Origin: Thermomonas sp.
Lineage (GTDB): Bacteria; Pseudomonadota; Gammaproteobacteria; Xanthomonadales; Xanthomonadaceae
DNA: 64,000 bases
Reading direction: 5' to 3'
Assembly: GCF_019104945.1 (NCBI RefSeq)
Contig: NZ_JAHRWW010000014.1
Location: 1-64,000, forward strand
This document shows, piece by piece, positions 27,855 to 37,572 of the stretch. Numbering within the stretch: the stretch's first letter is position 1; the number at the start of each line of letters is the position of its first letter. Made by a program: the position numbers and the translations under genes. The notes under the pieces were generated by a model. The model searched no databases. It saw only the letters and a list, made by a program, of their open reading frames with translations, and was not told where the DNA came from.

Positions 27855-29126
27855 TCACACATTGCTGCCTTGTCCGTGCCAGTCGCGCATGGCTTCTTCC
27901 AGCGCAACTACGGCCTCACGCTCCGCGTGTGATAACAGGGGGTTCCAGACGTCGAACATTAAGATGACGCGAAGCTGCTGGCTGTCGTTGCGGGCCTCGT
28001 GCTCTAGAGTGTCGTCAAACACCCAGCATTTGCCTTCGCGCCATGGTTTCCAGTCGTAGCCCACCCGAAAGTTACAGCCCTCCGGTACCACCAGTGGCAA
28101 ATGCGCAACTAGGCGTGCGTTGGTCTCACCTGTGTGCGGCGGAATATGGGCGCCGGGTGCAAGTGCAGAGAACATGGCATTCGGGCAAAGCCCGGCAATT
28201 CTTGCGGTGTCCACCATCGCGAGCACTTCGGCCGTGTGCGGGCATTGTGCGAGGTGTTCGTGAACCGGTGCGCCATGCGAATACAGGTGAAAACCGCTCC
28301 AGTTGCGTGAATGATTGAGCTTGTCCCACTGGTTAACTGGATCGCCCGGCTTGTACTGGATATAGGGCACGAACTCTTCGCCACGGCTGGCGAGCATGGC
28401 CTGTAACTCTTCTTTGATGGCGTCTGTGCGCGCTTCCACTGCTTGCATCCACGGGAATAGCGCATCGTCGTAATAAGTGATTGCGGGGAGACGCGGTATC
28501 TGCAGGCGGTTGCACTCTGAATGATAGGGGCGTGTTTTTCCGGCCAAGATAGACGCCGCCTCATCCCAGCGGCCTTGTAGGGTTGCATCCATCGTGCCGC
28601 GTTGTGCCGCCACCTTTTGGCGAAGAAAGTCGAAAAGGTCTTCGGAGTTACGCCGCACTATATCGCGCGCGTGCTGTAAGCGGCGCTGTAGTGCGCTGGG
28701 CCACTGTGGTTCGGGCGGGGCAACCTTTAGCACGTCACGGAACATCGTTGCCGCTAAGGGGACATTGCCCTGTCGCTCCATGAACTCAGCTTTCCCAAGT
28801 AACCCAGGCAGGAAGTAAGGATCGCTGATTAGTGCCGCATTGATCGCCTGCCATTCCGCATCCACATTGCCAGCATCGCGGTGCACGCGGCTTAGCGTGA
28901 TATGGATCATTGGGTCTTGCGGCGCGTGGTTGCGTGCGGTGTCTAGCATCTGCAGCGACGCCGCTAAATCACCGCGTTGATACGCGTGGACGCCAAGGCT
29001 AAACAAAGCTTGCACATTGCCCGGATCGCGCGATAGCACCTGCTCCCACGCGCACTCTGCATCCCCCCAACGCCCGGTTGCTGCAGCGTTGCCTGCCGCC
29101 TTGATAAGGCTCTCTAAGTTGTCCAC
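27855..29126 (-). CDS. TPR protein with aspartyl/asparaginyl beta-hydroxylase domain
   Basis: A 423-residue cytoplasmic protein. Residues 1-150 are TPR-like helices (DPGNVQALFSLGVHAYQRGD, DPMIHITLSRVHRDAGN). The C-terminal 200 residues are a 2-oxoglutarate/Fe(II) aspartyl beta-hydroxylase fold with HTGETNARLVAHLPLVVP (metal histidine), FDDTLEHEARN (second histidine) and LRVILMFDVWNP. Such enzymes hydroxylate Asp/Asn side chains of proteins or peptides; the substrate here is unknown. The start is a GTG preceded by GGGGAA. It heads a three-gene minus-strand run with the two small secreted proteins. Confidence 0.88.
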   Translation of the reverse strand: MDNLESLIKAAGNAAATGRWGDAECAWEQVLSRDPGNVQALFSLGVHAYQRGDLAASLQMLDTARNHAPQDPMIHITLSRVHRDAGNVDAEWQAINAALISDPYFLPGLLGKAEFMERQGNVPLAATMFRDVLKVAPPEPQWPSALQRRLQHARDIVRRNSEDLFDFLRQKVAAQRGTMDATLQGRWDEAASILAGKTRPYHSECNRLQIPRLPAITYYDDALFPWMQAVEARTDAIKEELQAMLASRGEEFVPYIQYKPGDPVNQWDKLNHSRNWSGFHLYSHGAPVHEHLAQCPHTAEVLAMVDTARIAGLCPNAMFSALAPGAHIPPHTGETNARLVAHLPLVVPEGCNFRVGYDWKPWREGKCWVFDDTLEHEARNDSQQLRVILMFDVWNPLLSHAEREAVVALEEAMRDWHGQGSNV

Positions 29127-29179
29127 AAATTCCCCGGAAATGTGTTGCGTATCGCGATGATACTTAACCCCGGGTCATC

Positions 29180-30076
29180 CTAGCATGACCCAATCCCCGC
29201 CAACTTCTCCAACGCTTCTGCGTACTTGGCGCGGGTTTTTTCAATGATCTCGGCGGGCAACTTGGGGCCGGGTGCGGTTTTGTTCCAATCCAGCGTTTCC
29301 AGATAATCGCGCACGAATTGTTTGTCGTAACTGGGCGGGCTGATGCCAACGGCGTAGTGCTCGGCTGGCCAGTAGCGGCTGGAGTCGGGGGTGAGCATTT
29401 CGTCCATCACATACAGCTTGCCGTCTGCATCCGTGCCAAATTCAAATTTGGTGTCGGCCAAAATAATGCCGCGTTGCGCCGCATAGTCGCGGGCGAAGCT
29501 GTAAATGGCGAGCGTGGCATCACGTACGGCTTCGGCCAGCTCGCGGCCAACTAAATTCACTGCGGCGGCGAAGTCGATGTTTTCATCATGATCGCCTACT
29601 GCGGCCTTGGTGGATGGGGTGAAGATCGGTTCGGCCAGTTGTTGCGCCTGTTGCAGGCCTGCGGGCAGTGCGATGCCGCTGATCGCACCGCTGCGCTGGT
29701 AGTCTTTCCAGCCGCTGCCGATGATGTAGCCGCGCGCGATGCATTCCACAGGAACAGGTTTGAGTTTTTTCGTCACCACTGCGCGCTTGGCGTACAGCGC
29801 AGCGTTCACACCCGTTGGAAGCACGCTGGCAACATCCGTGCCGGTGAGATGGTTGGCGATGATGTGCTGGGTTTTATCGAACCAAAAATTGCTGATCTGG
29901 CAGAGCATCTCGCCCTTGCCGGGGATCGGGTCGGGCAGCACCACATCAAATGCAGAGAGGCGGTCGGTGGCCACCATCAGCAGGGTGTTATTGCCAAGGT
30001 CGAATACGTCGCGCACTTTGCCGCGGTGGATCAGGTTTAGGCCGGGGAGATCAGATTGCAGCAGGGTGGTCGGCAT
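29180..30076 (-). CDS. purC: Phosphoribosylaminoimidazole-succinocarboxamide synthase
   Basis: Purine synthesis enzyme joining aspartate to CAIR with ATP; 298 residues, the long form. Typical blocks are [60 protein letters not shown] and [20 protein letters not shown] 30076 begins the conserved region; a further in-frame start at 30166 adds 30 residues of no family resemblance. The gene is divergent from the J-protein gene, with 69 bases between starts. Confidence 0.96.
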   Translation of the reverse strand: MPTTLLQSDLPGLNLIHRGKVRDVFDLGNNTLLMVATDRLSAFDVVLPDPIPGKGEMLCQISNFWFDKTQHIIANHLTGTDVASVLPTGVNAALYAKRAVVTKKLKPVPVECIARGYIIGSGWKDYQRSGAISGIALPAGLQQAQQLAEPIFTPSTKAAVGDHDENIDFAAAVNLVGRELAEAVRDATLAIYSFARDYAAQRGIILADTKFEFGTDADGKLYVMDEMLTPDSSRYWPAEHYAVGISPPSYDKQFVRDYLETLDWNKTAPGPKLPAEIIEKTRAKYAEALEKLAGIGSC

Positions 30077-30145
30077 AAGGGGAGGAATAGAGGATCGGGT
30101 TGCATAGTGTAAGCCCGTTAGGCATTTGCCCTGTAAACTGACGCC

Positions 30146-30526
30146 ATGCGCCGCTGGTACGGACAATTTTTAGGCTTTCTCGCAGGCTGGATGCTGCTTC
30201 GGCACCCGGTGGGGGGCTTTTTGGGGTTTTTGATCGGCTATGGCTTTGATCACGACTGGTTTTCATCCCAGCGCAGCCGCCCATCACACGATCAGCAAAA
30301 CGCCCCTCCGCCCGGCAACGCCGATATCGACTGGGCTTATCAAGTCTTCGAGCTGCCTGAAAATGCCAGCGATGCCGACATCGACCGTGCCTACCGCCGC
30401 CTGATGAGCCAATACCACCCCGACCGCGTGGCAGGGGCCGCCCCGGACATTATCAAGCTGGCGGAACAAAAATCCCGCGAGATCAACGCGGCTTACGACC
30501 GCATCCAGAAATTGAGGAAATCATGA
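30146..30526 (+). CDS. Membrane-anchored J-domain co-chaperone (DjlA-like)
   Basis: A 126-residue protein: an N-terminal Gly-rich membrane segment ([20 protein letters not shown]), a polar linker, and a C-terminal J domain (about residues 62-126) with the HPD tripeptide in [10 protein letters not shown], needed to stimulate DnaK ATPase. This matches a short DjlA-type protein lacking the TerB-like middle domain. Its stop overlaps the rpe start (ATGA, 30523-30526), implying coupling. Confidence 0.85.
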   Translation: MRRWYGQFLGFLAGWMLLRHPVGGFLGFLIGYGFDHDWFSSQRSRPSHDQQNAPPPGNADIDWAYQVFELPENASDADIDRAYRRLMSQYHPDRVAGAAPDIIKLAEQKSREINAAYDRIQKLRKS

Positions 30527-31200
30527 GCACGCAATCCACCGTCATCGCCCCGTCGATCCTGTCCGCCAATTTCGCCAAGCTGGGTGAAGAAGTGGACAAC
30601 GTGCTGGCCGCCGGCGCCGACTGGGTGCATTTCGACGTGATGGACAACCATTACGTGCCTAACCTCACTATCGGCCCGCTGGTCTGCGAGGCGCTGCGCA
30701 AGCATGGCGTGACCGCGCCGATCGACGTGCACCTGATGGTAGAGCCGGTCGATGGCCTGATCCCGATGTTCGCCGATGCTGGCGCCAGCCATATCAGCTT
30801 CCACCCCGAGGCCAGCAAGCACGTGCATCGCAGCGTGCAGCTGATCAAGTCGCGCGGCTGCCAGGCCGGGCTGGTGTTCAATCCGGCCAGCTCGCTGGAC
30901 GTGCTGGAGGTGATGCTGGATGAGATCGACTACGTGCTGCTGATGTCGGTCAACCCCGGCTTCGGCGGGCAATCCTTCATCCCCTCCGCACTGAAGCAGC
31001 TGCAAAAAGTGCGCGCGATGATCGACGCCAGTGGCCGCCCGATCCGACTGGAGATCGACGGTGGGGTCAAGCCCGATAACATCGCCGAGATCGCCAAGGC
31101 CGGTGCCGATACTTTCGTCGCTGGCAGCGCGATCTTCGGCAAGCCGGACTACGCCAGCATCATCGCGCAGATGAAGCAGGCGGTGGCTGCCACGCGCTGA
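30523..31200 (+). CDS. rpe: Ribulose-phosphate 3-epimerase
   Basis: Interconverts ribulose 5-phosphate and xylulose 5-phosphate in the pentose phosphate pathway; 225 residues. The TIM barrel is clear: [38 protein letters not shown] (metal and catalytic Asp), [19 protein letters not shown] and [20 protein letters not shown]. Its last 41 bases overlap the 3' end of the converging SIS gene. By eye its codon use is more GC-rich than that of the flanking genes. Confidence 0.97.
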   Translation: MSTQSTVIAPSILSANFAKLGEEVDNVLAAGADWVHFDVMDNHYVPNLTIGPLVCEALRKHGVTAPIDVHLMVEPVDGLIPMFADAGASHISFHPEASKHVHRSVQLIKSRGCQAGLVFNPASSLDVLEVMLDEIDYVLLMSVNPGFGGQSFIPSALKQLQKVRAMIDASGRPIRLEIDGGVKPDNIAEIAKAGADTFVAGSAIFGKPDYASIIAQMKQAVAATR

Positions 31201-33268
31201 GGTAGCCGTTAAGCCCTTCTGTGTTCAAGGTCTGTGCGGCCTTGTTCCAGTTGAGGTCAGCGCCGCCAGCGAGTTTTTCAAGCACGGCGACAATGGCAAG
31301 CTCGACTTCCGGAAGCTGCAAGTCTTTTGGTAGTTGGCTGCGTTGTTTGATCGCTTCAAAAACGGCGGCGTTGGCTTCTGCGTAACTGAGTTCGGGTGTT
31401 GCGCCATGGGCGCGCTGCCAGCGCTCACTGCTCAGTACGCTGTTGACGTGTGATTGAAGTAAATACGTCGCACGGCCGATCAATTTCAGGTTGCCCGGTT
31501 GTACCGCCGTCATGGTATTGCCCACGGTGCGGCCAAGCCGCGCCATCACCGCCGTAGAGTGCGCGTTGAGTAGCATCTTCAATGCCAGTGTGCGGCCTAA
31601 GTTCAGCGGGTCATTGGTCTTGGGAAGGTCTAGGGTGATGCGGCGCACAGACGGTGCCAGCGTTTGAATGGCGGCAAGGTTTGGTGCCGATGCGGCATGC
31701 TGGCCCACAGAGACCACGATCAAATTCGCTTTGGCCGCGTTGAAGGCTTTGATCCAGTCGGAGGTGAGCGTGCTCACGGATTCGTCGGGATACGTGAGGT
31801 ACACGCCGAGATCACCTGCAGCGGGGGCGATGCGCTGGCGGTTATTGGCCGACCACGACAGGTCATACAGTGTTTGCTGCTCACCGCCTGCGCGCTGCAG
31901 GCTGCGTAAGGCAGTATCCAGCAGCGATGGGTCATCGACTTGGGTTTCGAAGGCAGGCTTGTACTGACGGGCATCAAGGCCGTGGAAGGGGCGGTGCAGC
32001 AGGGCGTCCCAAGCGCGTTCGCGGCTATCGGTGGGGCTAACGACGCGAATCCAAGAGCTAGGGGTAAGCGCCGAGGTTGGATCCAGCGGAGCAAGGCGGA
32101 ATGTCGGCGCGCGCTCAGTGACATCCACAAACACGGGCATCAGCGCTGCATTAGCAAGATAGGTGGCACGGTGCGCCTGCTGATAAGTGGCAGCTTCTGT
32201 GCGCGTCCACGCTTCGACCTGCTCCGCGCTTGATGCGACGGTGCGCTGCAAAGTTTGGAACGAGCGCAACCGTGATTCCAGCGTATCGCTATGCGCGAAC
32301 CCCAAGCGTTTGGCGGTGGCCGTATCAAGCTGCGGCAGTAATAGCGCACGCAGCGCATCTTCTAAAACCAGCCCCAGCGCATACAGACTTGTCGTGGTGG
32401 CTTGCATGCGGGTTGAGCCGGTGATGGCTTGCGGGCCAGTGGGCAGTGCAATCTTTTGAATGCGTGGGTCGTCCAATACTTTGCGGCTACGGTCAAACGG
32501 GCGCAGCACGTCGTCGGGGTTGTTGTACACAAACCAAACCCGATCTGGCGTTGCTCCTGCTTGCTCGGCGGCGGCCAGTGCAGTACCAATCACCGCCGAA
32601 GTTTCGCCGCCTTCGGTGACCGCGAACACCACATCTTCTTTACCAATGCCGTTATCGTGTAGCTGCAGCGCACCGATCAGCTGCAAGTCTTCAAAGCCTT
32701 CCAGTGAACTAATCAAAGCGCGATCACCGCCGGTGATTTCACCGCGCACGCGATTTAGTAAATCGGGCGGCAATTTCTTCGCAAGCGCAGGCCAGGCGGG
32801 GTCTGCTTGTAAGCGCAGCCAGAATGGCCGCCAGATGCCGCTTTCCAGCGTTTCTGCGAGCCGCCCGGTGGAGCCTGTGCCATAAAAATAAATGCGATGG
32901 CCGTTGCGCAGTGCATTCTGTACGGCCGCAGACGCCGCATGCAGTTTGGCCATGCGCGCAGGATCTTGCGCCACTTCTTGAAAGGTGCGTGCTACGTCTT
33001 CATCCACCGAAAAAAGCTGCTCAAGCGCGGCTTGCGGATCTGCTTGCGCTGCGCTGCTGAGGTTCCATGTTTTTGGATGACGCTGCTCGGTGAGCAGCGT
33101 ATGCAGCTGAAATTGGGTGCGCTTATGAACGAATTCATCTGATGCGGGCGAAGGCGGTAGCCCTAAGCGATCTGCCGCAGCGCTAGAGCTAAGGCTGGCT
33201 ACGCCAAGCGATAGGGAGCAGGCGATCTGCACAGCGAGGCGGGACATCGGTTGTGCTTTGTGATTCAT
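31160..33268 (-). CDS. Signal-peptide-bearing double-SIS protein, MurQ/GKRP-like
   Basis: A 702-residue protein with two sugar-isomerase (SIS) halves. The N-terminal half has [46 protein letters not shown] and [19 protein letters not shown], which follow the order of MurQ (MurNAc-6-phosphate etherase). The C-terminal half has [20 protein letters not shown] and [19 protein letters not shown], also MurQ-like. MurQ is about 300 residues and cytoplasmic; this protein is double the size, like eukaryotic glucokinase regulatory protein, and starts with a good signal peptide ([22 protein letters not shown]). A periplasmic enzyme on a phosphorylated sugar would be odd, so a sensor or altered chemistry is possible. 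The start at 33268 follows TTAGGTG. Confidence 0.75.
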   Translation of the reverse strand: MNHKAQPMSRLAVQIACSLSLGVASLSSSAAADRLGLPPSPASDEFVHKRTQFQLHTLLTEQRHPKTWNLSSAAQADPQAALEQLFSVDEDVARTFQEVAQDPARMAKLHAASAAVQNALRNGHRIYFYGTGSTGRLAETLESGIWRPFWLRLQADPAWPALAKKLPPDLLNRVRGEITGGDRALISSLEGFEDLQLIGALQLHDNGIGKEDVVFAVTEGGETSAVIGTALAAAEQAGATPDRVWFVYNNPDDVLRPFDRSRKVLDDPRIQKIALPTGPQAITGSTRMQATTTSLYALGLVLEDALRALLLPQLDTATAKRLGFAHSDTLESRLRSFQTLQRTVASSAEQVEAWTRTEAATYQQAHRATYLANAALMPVFVDVTERAPTFRLAPLDPTSALTPSSWIRVVSPTDSRERAWDALLHRPFHGLDARQYKPAFETQVDDPSLLDTALRSLQRAGGEQQTLYDLSWSANNRQRIAPAAGDLGVYLTYPDESVSTLTSDWIKAFNAAKANLIVVSVGQHAASAPNLAAIQTLAPSVRRITLDLPKTNDPLNLGRTLALKMLLNAHSTAVMARLGRTVGNTMTAVQPGNLKLIGRATYLLQSHVNSVLSSERWQRAHGATPELSYAEANAAVFEAIKQRSQLPKDLQLPEVELAIVAVLEKLAGGADLNWNKAAQTLNTEGLNGYLSAWQPPPASSAR

Positions 33269-33311
33269 GGGAGCACCTAAGCCGAAAAGTAGGCTGAATA
33301 ATTTATTCCAA

Positions 33312-33327
33312 ACATGTAATTACATGT
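33312..33327. promoter_or_regulatory. Perfect 16-bp palindrome between the SIS gene and trpE
   Basis: ACATGTAATTACATGT lies 44 bases upstream of the SIS gene start in the 276-base divergent region (33269-33544). It looks like a dimeric regulator site for the SIS gene. A TTTGCA/TGCAAA inverted repeat (33331-33346) follows directly. The remaining part of the region shows no gene and no trp leader peptide or attenuator. Confidence 0.55.
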
Positions 33328-33544
33328 AATTTTGCATTTTTGCAAATCACGTTGCGTCATGCCGCGCGCTTAAAGAAGGCAATAAAGCGATATACACATG
33401 CCTTGCTGCGATTGCGAAACGCTGCGCTTTACCAGTACAGTGAGGGGATGAACCGAGTGATTCCTTCTTTCGAGCATGGCTGGCGATGGTGGCGTGGCAA
33501 TGCCGCCGCAATCGCTCATACGCCTGTTTTGAAGGACGCACCGC

Positions 33545-35020
33545 ATGATGACGCACGCCCAGTTCAACCAATACGCCGCTGACGGCTACACCCTTATTCC
33601 CGTTGTGCGCGAGGTGCTGTCCGACCTCGATACCCCGCTTTCGGTATATCTGAAGCTCGCCGACGGCCCACATACCTATCTATTTGAATCGGTGGAAGGC
33701 GGCGAGCGTTTTGGTCGCTATTCGATCATCGGTTTGCCCGCGCGCCGCGTGTATGAATTTCGCGGCCATACGCTGCAAGTGCGTGAGCACGGGGATGTCA
33801 TCGAAACCCGCGAGGTGGCTGACCCACTTACGGAAGTCGAGCGCTTGCGCGCCGCGCATAAAGTGCCGCAGTTGGCCGGACTGCCGGGCTTCAACGGCGG
33901 CTTGGTGGGTTGGTTCGGGTTTGAATGTATCGAATACATCGAGCCTCGGCTAAAAGCCAACGCGAAGCCAGATGAATTAGGCACGCCCGATATCTTGTTG
34001 ATGCTGAGCGATGAATTGGCGGTGTTTGATAGCCTCAAAGGCCGGCTGTATCTGATCGCCCATGCTGATCCGAACCAACCGCAGGCATGGGCGCGTGCAA
34101 ATCGCCGCTTAGATGCGTTGACGCATCGTATTCGCCACGGCGGTGCGCCTTACCCGGAAACGTTGCAGCCTGCGGCACTGGATGAAGCGGATTTCGTGAG
34201 CGGCTTCACCCATGATGGGTTTATCCATGCGGTTGAGAAGTCCAAGGAATACATCCGTTCGGGGGATGTGTTCCAAGTGGTGCTGAGCCAGCGCATGAGC
34301 GTGCCATTTCATGCGCGCCCGGTGGATGTGTACCGCGCCTTGCGCGCGCTGAACCCTTCGCCCTATATGTATTTCTTGGACACTGGGGCGACCCAAGTGG
34401 TGGGCTCGTCGCCAGAAATTTTGGTGCGTCAGCAGGCCGGAGCGGTAACGGTGCGGCCGATTGCAGGCACGCGCCCGCGCGGTGCCACGCATGAGGAAGA
34501 TCTGGCGCTGGAAGCGGAACTGCTGGCCGACCCGAAAGAACGCGCCGAGCATTTGATGCTGATCGACTTGGGGCGCAATGACGTAGGGCGCGTCAGCACT
34601 GCGGGTAGTGTGGCCGTGGGCGAGCGCTTTGTGATCGAGCGCTATAGCCATGTGATGCATATCGTGAGTGAGGTCACCGGGGCGCTGCAGCCGGGGTTGA
34701 GCTATGCCGATGTGCTGCGCGCCACGTTCCCCGCAGGCACGGTTTCTGGCGCACCGAAAATCCGCGCGCTGGAAGTCATTCGCGAGCTTGAGCCCATCAA
34801 ACGCAATGTTTATTCCGGTGCGATTGGCTATATCGGCTGGCACGGTGATGCCGATACCGCCATCGCCATTCGCACCGCTGTTATTCAAGACGGACGCCTG
34901 TACGTGCAGGCAGGCGCGGGCATCGTGTACGACTCGGACCCGCAGAAAGAGTGGGAAGAAACCATGAACAAAGGCCGCGCACTGTTTCGCGCCGTGGCGC
35001 AGGCAGCGAAGGGGTTGTAA
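33545..35020 (+). CDS. trpE: Anthranilate synthase component I
   Basis: Converts chorismate and ammonia to anthranilate; 491 residues. The chorismate-binding domain is unmistakable: EYIRSGDVFQVVLSQRMSVP, VGSSPEILVRQQAGAVTVRP, IAGTRPRGATHEEDLALEAE, LIDLGRNDVGRVSTAGSVAV and IAIRTAVIQDGRLYVQAGAG. The N-terminal YLFESVEGGERFGRYSIIG contains the element that binds tryptophan for feedback inhibition. AAGGA lies 8 bases before the ATG. Its partner trpG is 2.5 kb downstream, beyond a two-component system. Confidence 0.97.
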   Translation: MMTHAQFNQYAADGYTLIPVVREVLSDLDTPLSVYLKLADGPHTYLFESVEGGERFGRYSIIGLPARRVYEFRGHTLQVREHGDVIETREVADPLTEVERLRAAHKVPQLAGLPGFNGGLVGWFGFECIEYIEPRLKANAKPDELGTPDILLMLSDELAVFDSLKGRLYLIAHADPNQPQAWARANRRLDALTHRIRHGGAPYPETLQPAALDEADFVSGFTHDGFIHAVEKSKEYIRSGDVFQVVLSQRMSVPFHARPVDVYRALRALNPSPYMYFLDTGATQVVGSSPEILVRQQAGAVTVRPIAGTRPRGATHEEDLALEAELLADPKERAEHLMLIDLGRNDVGRVSTAGSVAVGERFVIERYSHVMHIVSEVTGALQPGLSYADVLRATFPAGTVSGAPKIRALEVIRELEPIKRNVYSGAIGYIGWHGDADTAIAIRTAVIQDGRLYVQAGAGIVYDSDPQKEWEETMNKGRALFRAVAQAAKGL

Positions 35021-35137
35021 AGCCACTCGCAAGATTAAAAAAAGTTCATCCTGTGGAAACCTTGCGGTGAGGTGCACTGGCGCATCCTGATCCTGCGCTG
35101 GGGATAGGCCCCACCGAAATCAACCAAGGACACTGCC

Positions 35138-35350
35138 ATGAACACCTTTCGTAATGCACTGGTCGCCGTTGCTTTGACTGCACTGGCGGGGACGGCATTT
35201 GCCACAACGCCGACGACACCGGCCGCTGCACCAGCGGCTAAAACTACAGCCGCGACAGCGCCAGCAAAGACATCTGCAAAGGCCGTGCATCACAAGAAGC
35301 AACATAGCGCCCCGGCTGCGGCCAGCGCTGCAGCCCCCGCTAAGAAGTAA
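35138..35350 (+). CDS. Small secreted Ala/Thr/Lys-rich protein (Asr-like)
   Basis: A 70-residue exported peptide: a signal peptide (ALVAVALTALAGTAFA) followed by a low-complexity mature part of Ala, Thr, Pro and Lys (for example KAVHHKKQHSAPAAASAA). It resembles acid-shock protein Asr and similar basic, disordered periplasmic proteins, but low-complexity composition makes homology hard to judge. It has its own AAGGA ribosome site and is followed by a terminator just before the response-regulator gene. Confidence 0.7.
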   Translation: MNTFRNALVAVALTALAGTAFATTPTTPAAAPAAKTTAATAPAKTSAKAVHHKKQHSAPAAASAAAPAKK

Positions 35351-35418
35351 TAAAAAGTCGCGCTGGTTGACCCGCTTAATGGGTCGCCCGTTTCTCCGTC
35401 GTGCGCAGTTGCGCAAGC

Positions 35419-35455
35419 CATACCCCGCAGACCTACCGCTGCGGGGTATGCTTTT
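35419..35455 (+). terminator. Intrinsic terminator before the two-component system
   Basis: Perfect 12-bp stem CATACCCCGCAG (35419-35430 with 35439-35450), 8-base loop, then CTTTT. It separates the Asr-like gene from the response-regulator gene, whose AAGGAG ribosome site follows directly; read-through could still feed the regulator genes. Confidence 0.82.
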
Positions 35456-35471
35456 GTAAGGAGAATCGACG

Positions 35472-36149
35472 ATGCGCATACTGCTGATAGAAGACGATGG
35501 CCACACCGCGAGCTTTATTAGCAAAGGTCTGCGCGAAGAAGGGCATGCCGTTGATCAGGCCAGTGATGGAAAACAAGGGCTGTTTTTAGCCAGCACGGAG
35601 CCGTATGACGCGGTGGTGCTGGATCGCATGTTGCCAGGGCTCGATGGGTTAACCCTGCTGCGTACGCTGCGCGGCGCAGGCAGCCGTGTTCCCGTGCTGC
35701 TACTCACGGCACTAGGGGATGTCGAGCATCGTGTGGAAGGGCTGCGTGCGGGTGCGGAAGACTACTTGGTAAAACCCTTCGCGTTTGCTGAGCTTAGTGC
35801 AAGATTGGAAAGCCTTATGCGACGTGAGCGCGGTGGTAGTGAACGGCAGGAAACACGCCTTGTGGTGGGGGATTTGGCGCTAGAACTGCTTGCGCGTGAG
35901 GCGCGGCGTGGCACGACGAAAATTGAACTTCAGCCACGTGAATTTCGTCTTCTGGAATATCTGATGCGCCACGCCGGGCAGGTGGTGACACGTACGATGC
36001 TACTGGAAGCGGTGTGGGACTATCATTTTGACCCGCAGACCAATGTCATCGATGTGCATATCAGCCGCTTACGGCAAAAAATCGACCACGGCTTCGACAA
36101 GCCAATGCTGCAGACCGTGCGCGGCGCGGGCTATCGGTTGGCCATATGA
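35472..36149 (+). CDS. OmpR-family response regulator
   Basis: A 225-residue DNA-binding regulator. The receiver domain has the acidic pair in LLIEDDGHTA, the phospho-acceptor Asp51 in DAVVLDRMLPG and the lysine in EDYLVKPFAFAEL. The C-terminal winged helix has QPREFRLLEYLMRHAGQVVT and TNVIDVHISRLRQKIDHG. The closest group is the CusR/CopR-like metal-response branch, though the signal cannot be told from this protein alone. It overlaps the kinase gene by 4 bases (ATGA). Confidence 0.94.
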   Translation: MRILLIEDDGHTASFISKGLREEGHAVDQASDGKQGLFLASTEPYDAVVLDRMLPGLDGLTLLRTLRGAGSRVPVLLLTALGDVEHRVEGLRAGAEDYLVKPFAFAELSARLESLMRRERGGSERQETRLVVGDLALELLAREARRGTTKIELQPREFRLLEYLMRHAGQVVTRTMLLEAVWDYHFDPQTNVIDVHISRLRQKIDHGFDKPMLQTVRGAGYRLAI

Positions 36150-37498
36150 CACGGTGGCGCGTTTCTGCAACAACGCGCCTCGCGCTGGCGGTAGCAGCAG
36201 GGTTTTTGCTGTCCAGTATTTTGCTTGGCACCAGTGTGTACTACGCCGTGTCCACACAGCTGCTGCAGGATGCGCGCGTGCTGGTGCGCGCCGACATGGG
36301 GGCGCTGCGCGATATTTATCGCAGTGGCGGAGGCACGGCACTGCTAGGCGAACTCAATGCACGCATTGAAGACGAAGGCGACCCCGATGCTGTCTATGCC
36401 ATGGCGGATGCAAAGGGTAGGGCGCTGCTGGGGCGTTTGCCTAAAACTTTAGCGCCTGATGTGCATCGCCACTGGGTTGAGTTCAATGAAGAAAATCCCG
36501 ATGGTGGTGCACCGCTACGCGTGATCGCGGTTGAACAGCGGTTGTCGCATGGTGAAACTGTTTTGGTTGGGCAGCGTCTACGCGCGCAAGATCGGTTTTT
36601 ATCGTTGATGCAAAAAACGGCGCTGATGGCGCTACTGTTTGCCGCGGCGCTTGGGGCACTGGTGGGGTGGATCACCTCGCGCTGGGTTGCGCGGCGTCTG
36701 CGTCACCTAGATGCCACCGCCGCGCGCGTCGGATTGGGGGAGCTAGGGCTGCGTGTGCCGCTGGATCATAGTGGCGATGCGTTTGATCAGGTAGCGCATC
36801 GGTTCAATATTATGTTGGACCGAATTGAAGAACTTCTCGATGGTGTGCGTCATGCAACGGATCATATTGCGCATGATTTGCGTACGCCGCTTACGCGCTT
36901 ACGTAATCGCTTAGAGCGCGTGCGCCAACGAGTATCCGAGCCCAATGAACAACGAGCGCTCGATCAAGCGCTGTTGGAGACGGATCAATTACTGCAGACG
37001 TTTTCTGCACTCTTGCGCTTGGCCAGAATCGAGGCCCAACCGCTCGCTGAAACTGCGCCGCTTTTGGATTTCAAAAGGCTCATTGAAGACGCGGTGGAGA
37101 TGTATGCCCCGGTGGCCGACGAACGTGCGCTTCAGCTAGTGACGGCGTTGGCGCCGGTGTGCCTGCGCGGAGACCGTGATCAGCTCTTCCAGCTAATTAC
37201 CAATCTTCTGGATAACGCGCTGAAATTTGCACCTACAGGAAGTGCGATACAGGTTGAATTGCACGTGCTTCAAGCCAATGTGCAATTAGTGGTGGCCGAT
37301 CGTGGGCCGGGCATTCCGGAGGCCGAGCGGGAGCGTGTGTTTGACCGTTTTCAGCGGATCGAGCCACACCGCGGCACGCCGGGCTTTGGGCTGGGCTTAA
37401 GTCTGGCGCGTGCGATTGCCAAGCACCACGGTGGACGCATCGAATTGCACGACAATGCCCCCGGGCTGCGCGTCGATGTCATATGGCCATTGCCATAA
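36146..37498 (+). CDS. Sensor histidine kinase
   Basis: A 450-residue inner-membrane kinase. Two transmembrane helices (about residues 14-36 and 155-178) enclose a periplasmic sensor domain of roughly 120 residues. A HAMP region (VARRLRHLDATAARVGLGEL) follows, then the dimerisation domain with the phospho-acceptor His243 in DHIAHDLRTPLTRL, and an ATPase domain with N box LITNLLDNALKFAP and G boxes DRGPGIPE and GFGLGLSLARAIA. It is cognate to the preceding regulator. No metal-binding His/Met cluster stands out in the sensor domain. Confidence 0.94.
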   Translation: MTRWRVSATTRLALAVAAGFLLSSILLGTSVYYAVSTQLLQDARVLVRADMGALRDIYRSGGGTALLGELNARIEDEGDPDAVYAMADAKGRALLGRLPKTLAPDVHRHWVEFNEENPDGGAPLRVIAVEQRLSHGETVLVGQRLRAQDRFLSLMQKTALMALLFAAALGALVGWITSRWVARRLRHLDATAARVGLGELGLRVPLDHSGDAFDQVAHRFNIMLDRIEELLDGVRHATDHIAHDLRTPLTRLRNRLERVRQRVSEPNEQRALDQALLETDQLLQTFSALLRLARIEAQPLAETAPLLDFKRLIEDAVEMYAPVADERALQLVTALAPVCLRGDRDQLFQLITNLLDNALKFAPTGSAIQVELHVLQANVQLVVADRGPGIPEAERERVFDRFQRIEPHRGTPGFGLGLSLARAIAKHHGGRIELHDNAPGLRVDVIWPLP

Positions 37499-37572
37499 AT
37501 TCCGCCACGAGCGTTTGCTTGCGTTATCCTGCAAGGCCCTACGTGAGCCGCCTGCCATAAGCGCAGATCACC

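Noticed and set aside
33269..33544. Search for a trp leader peptide and attenuator before trpE
   Set aside because: No short frame with tandem Trp codons and no terminator/antiterminator pair is visible.
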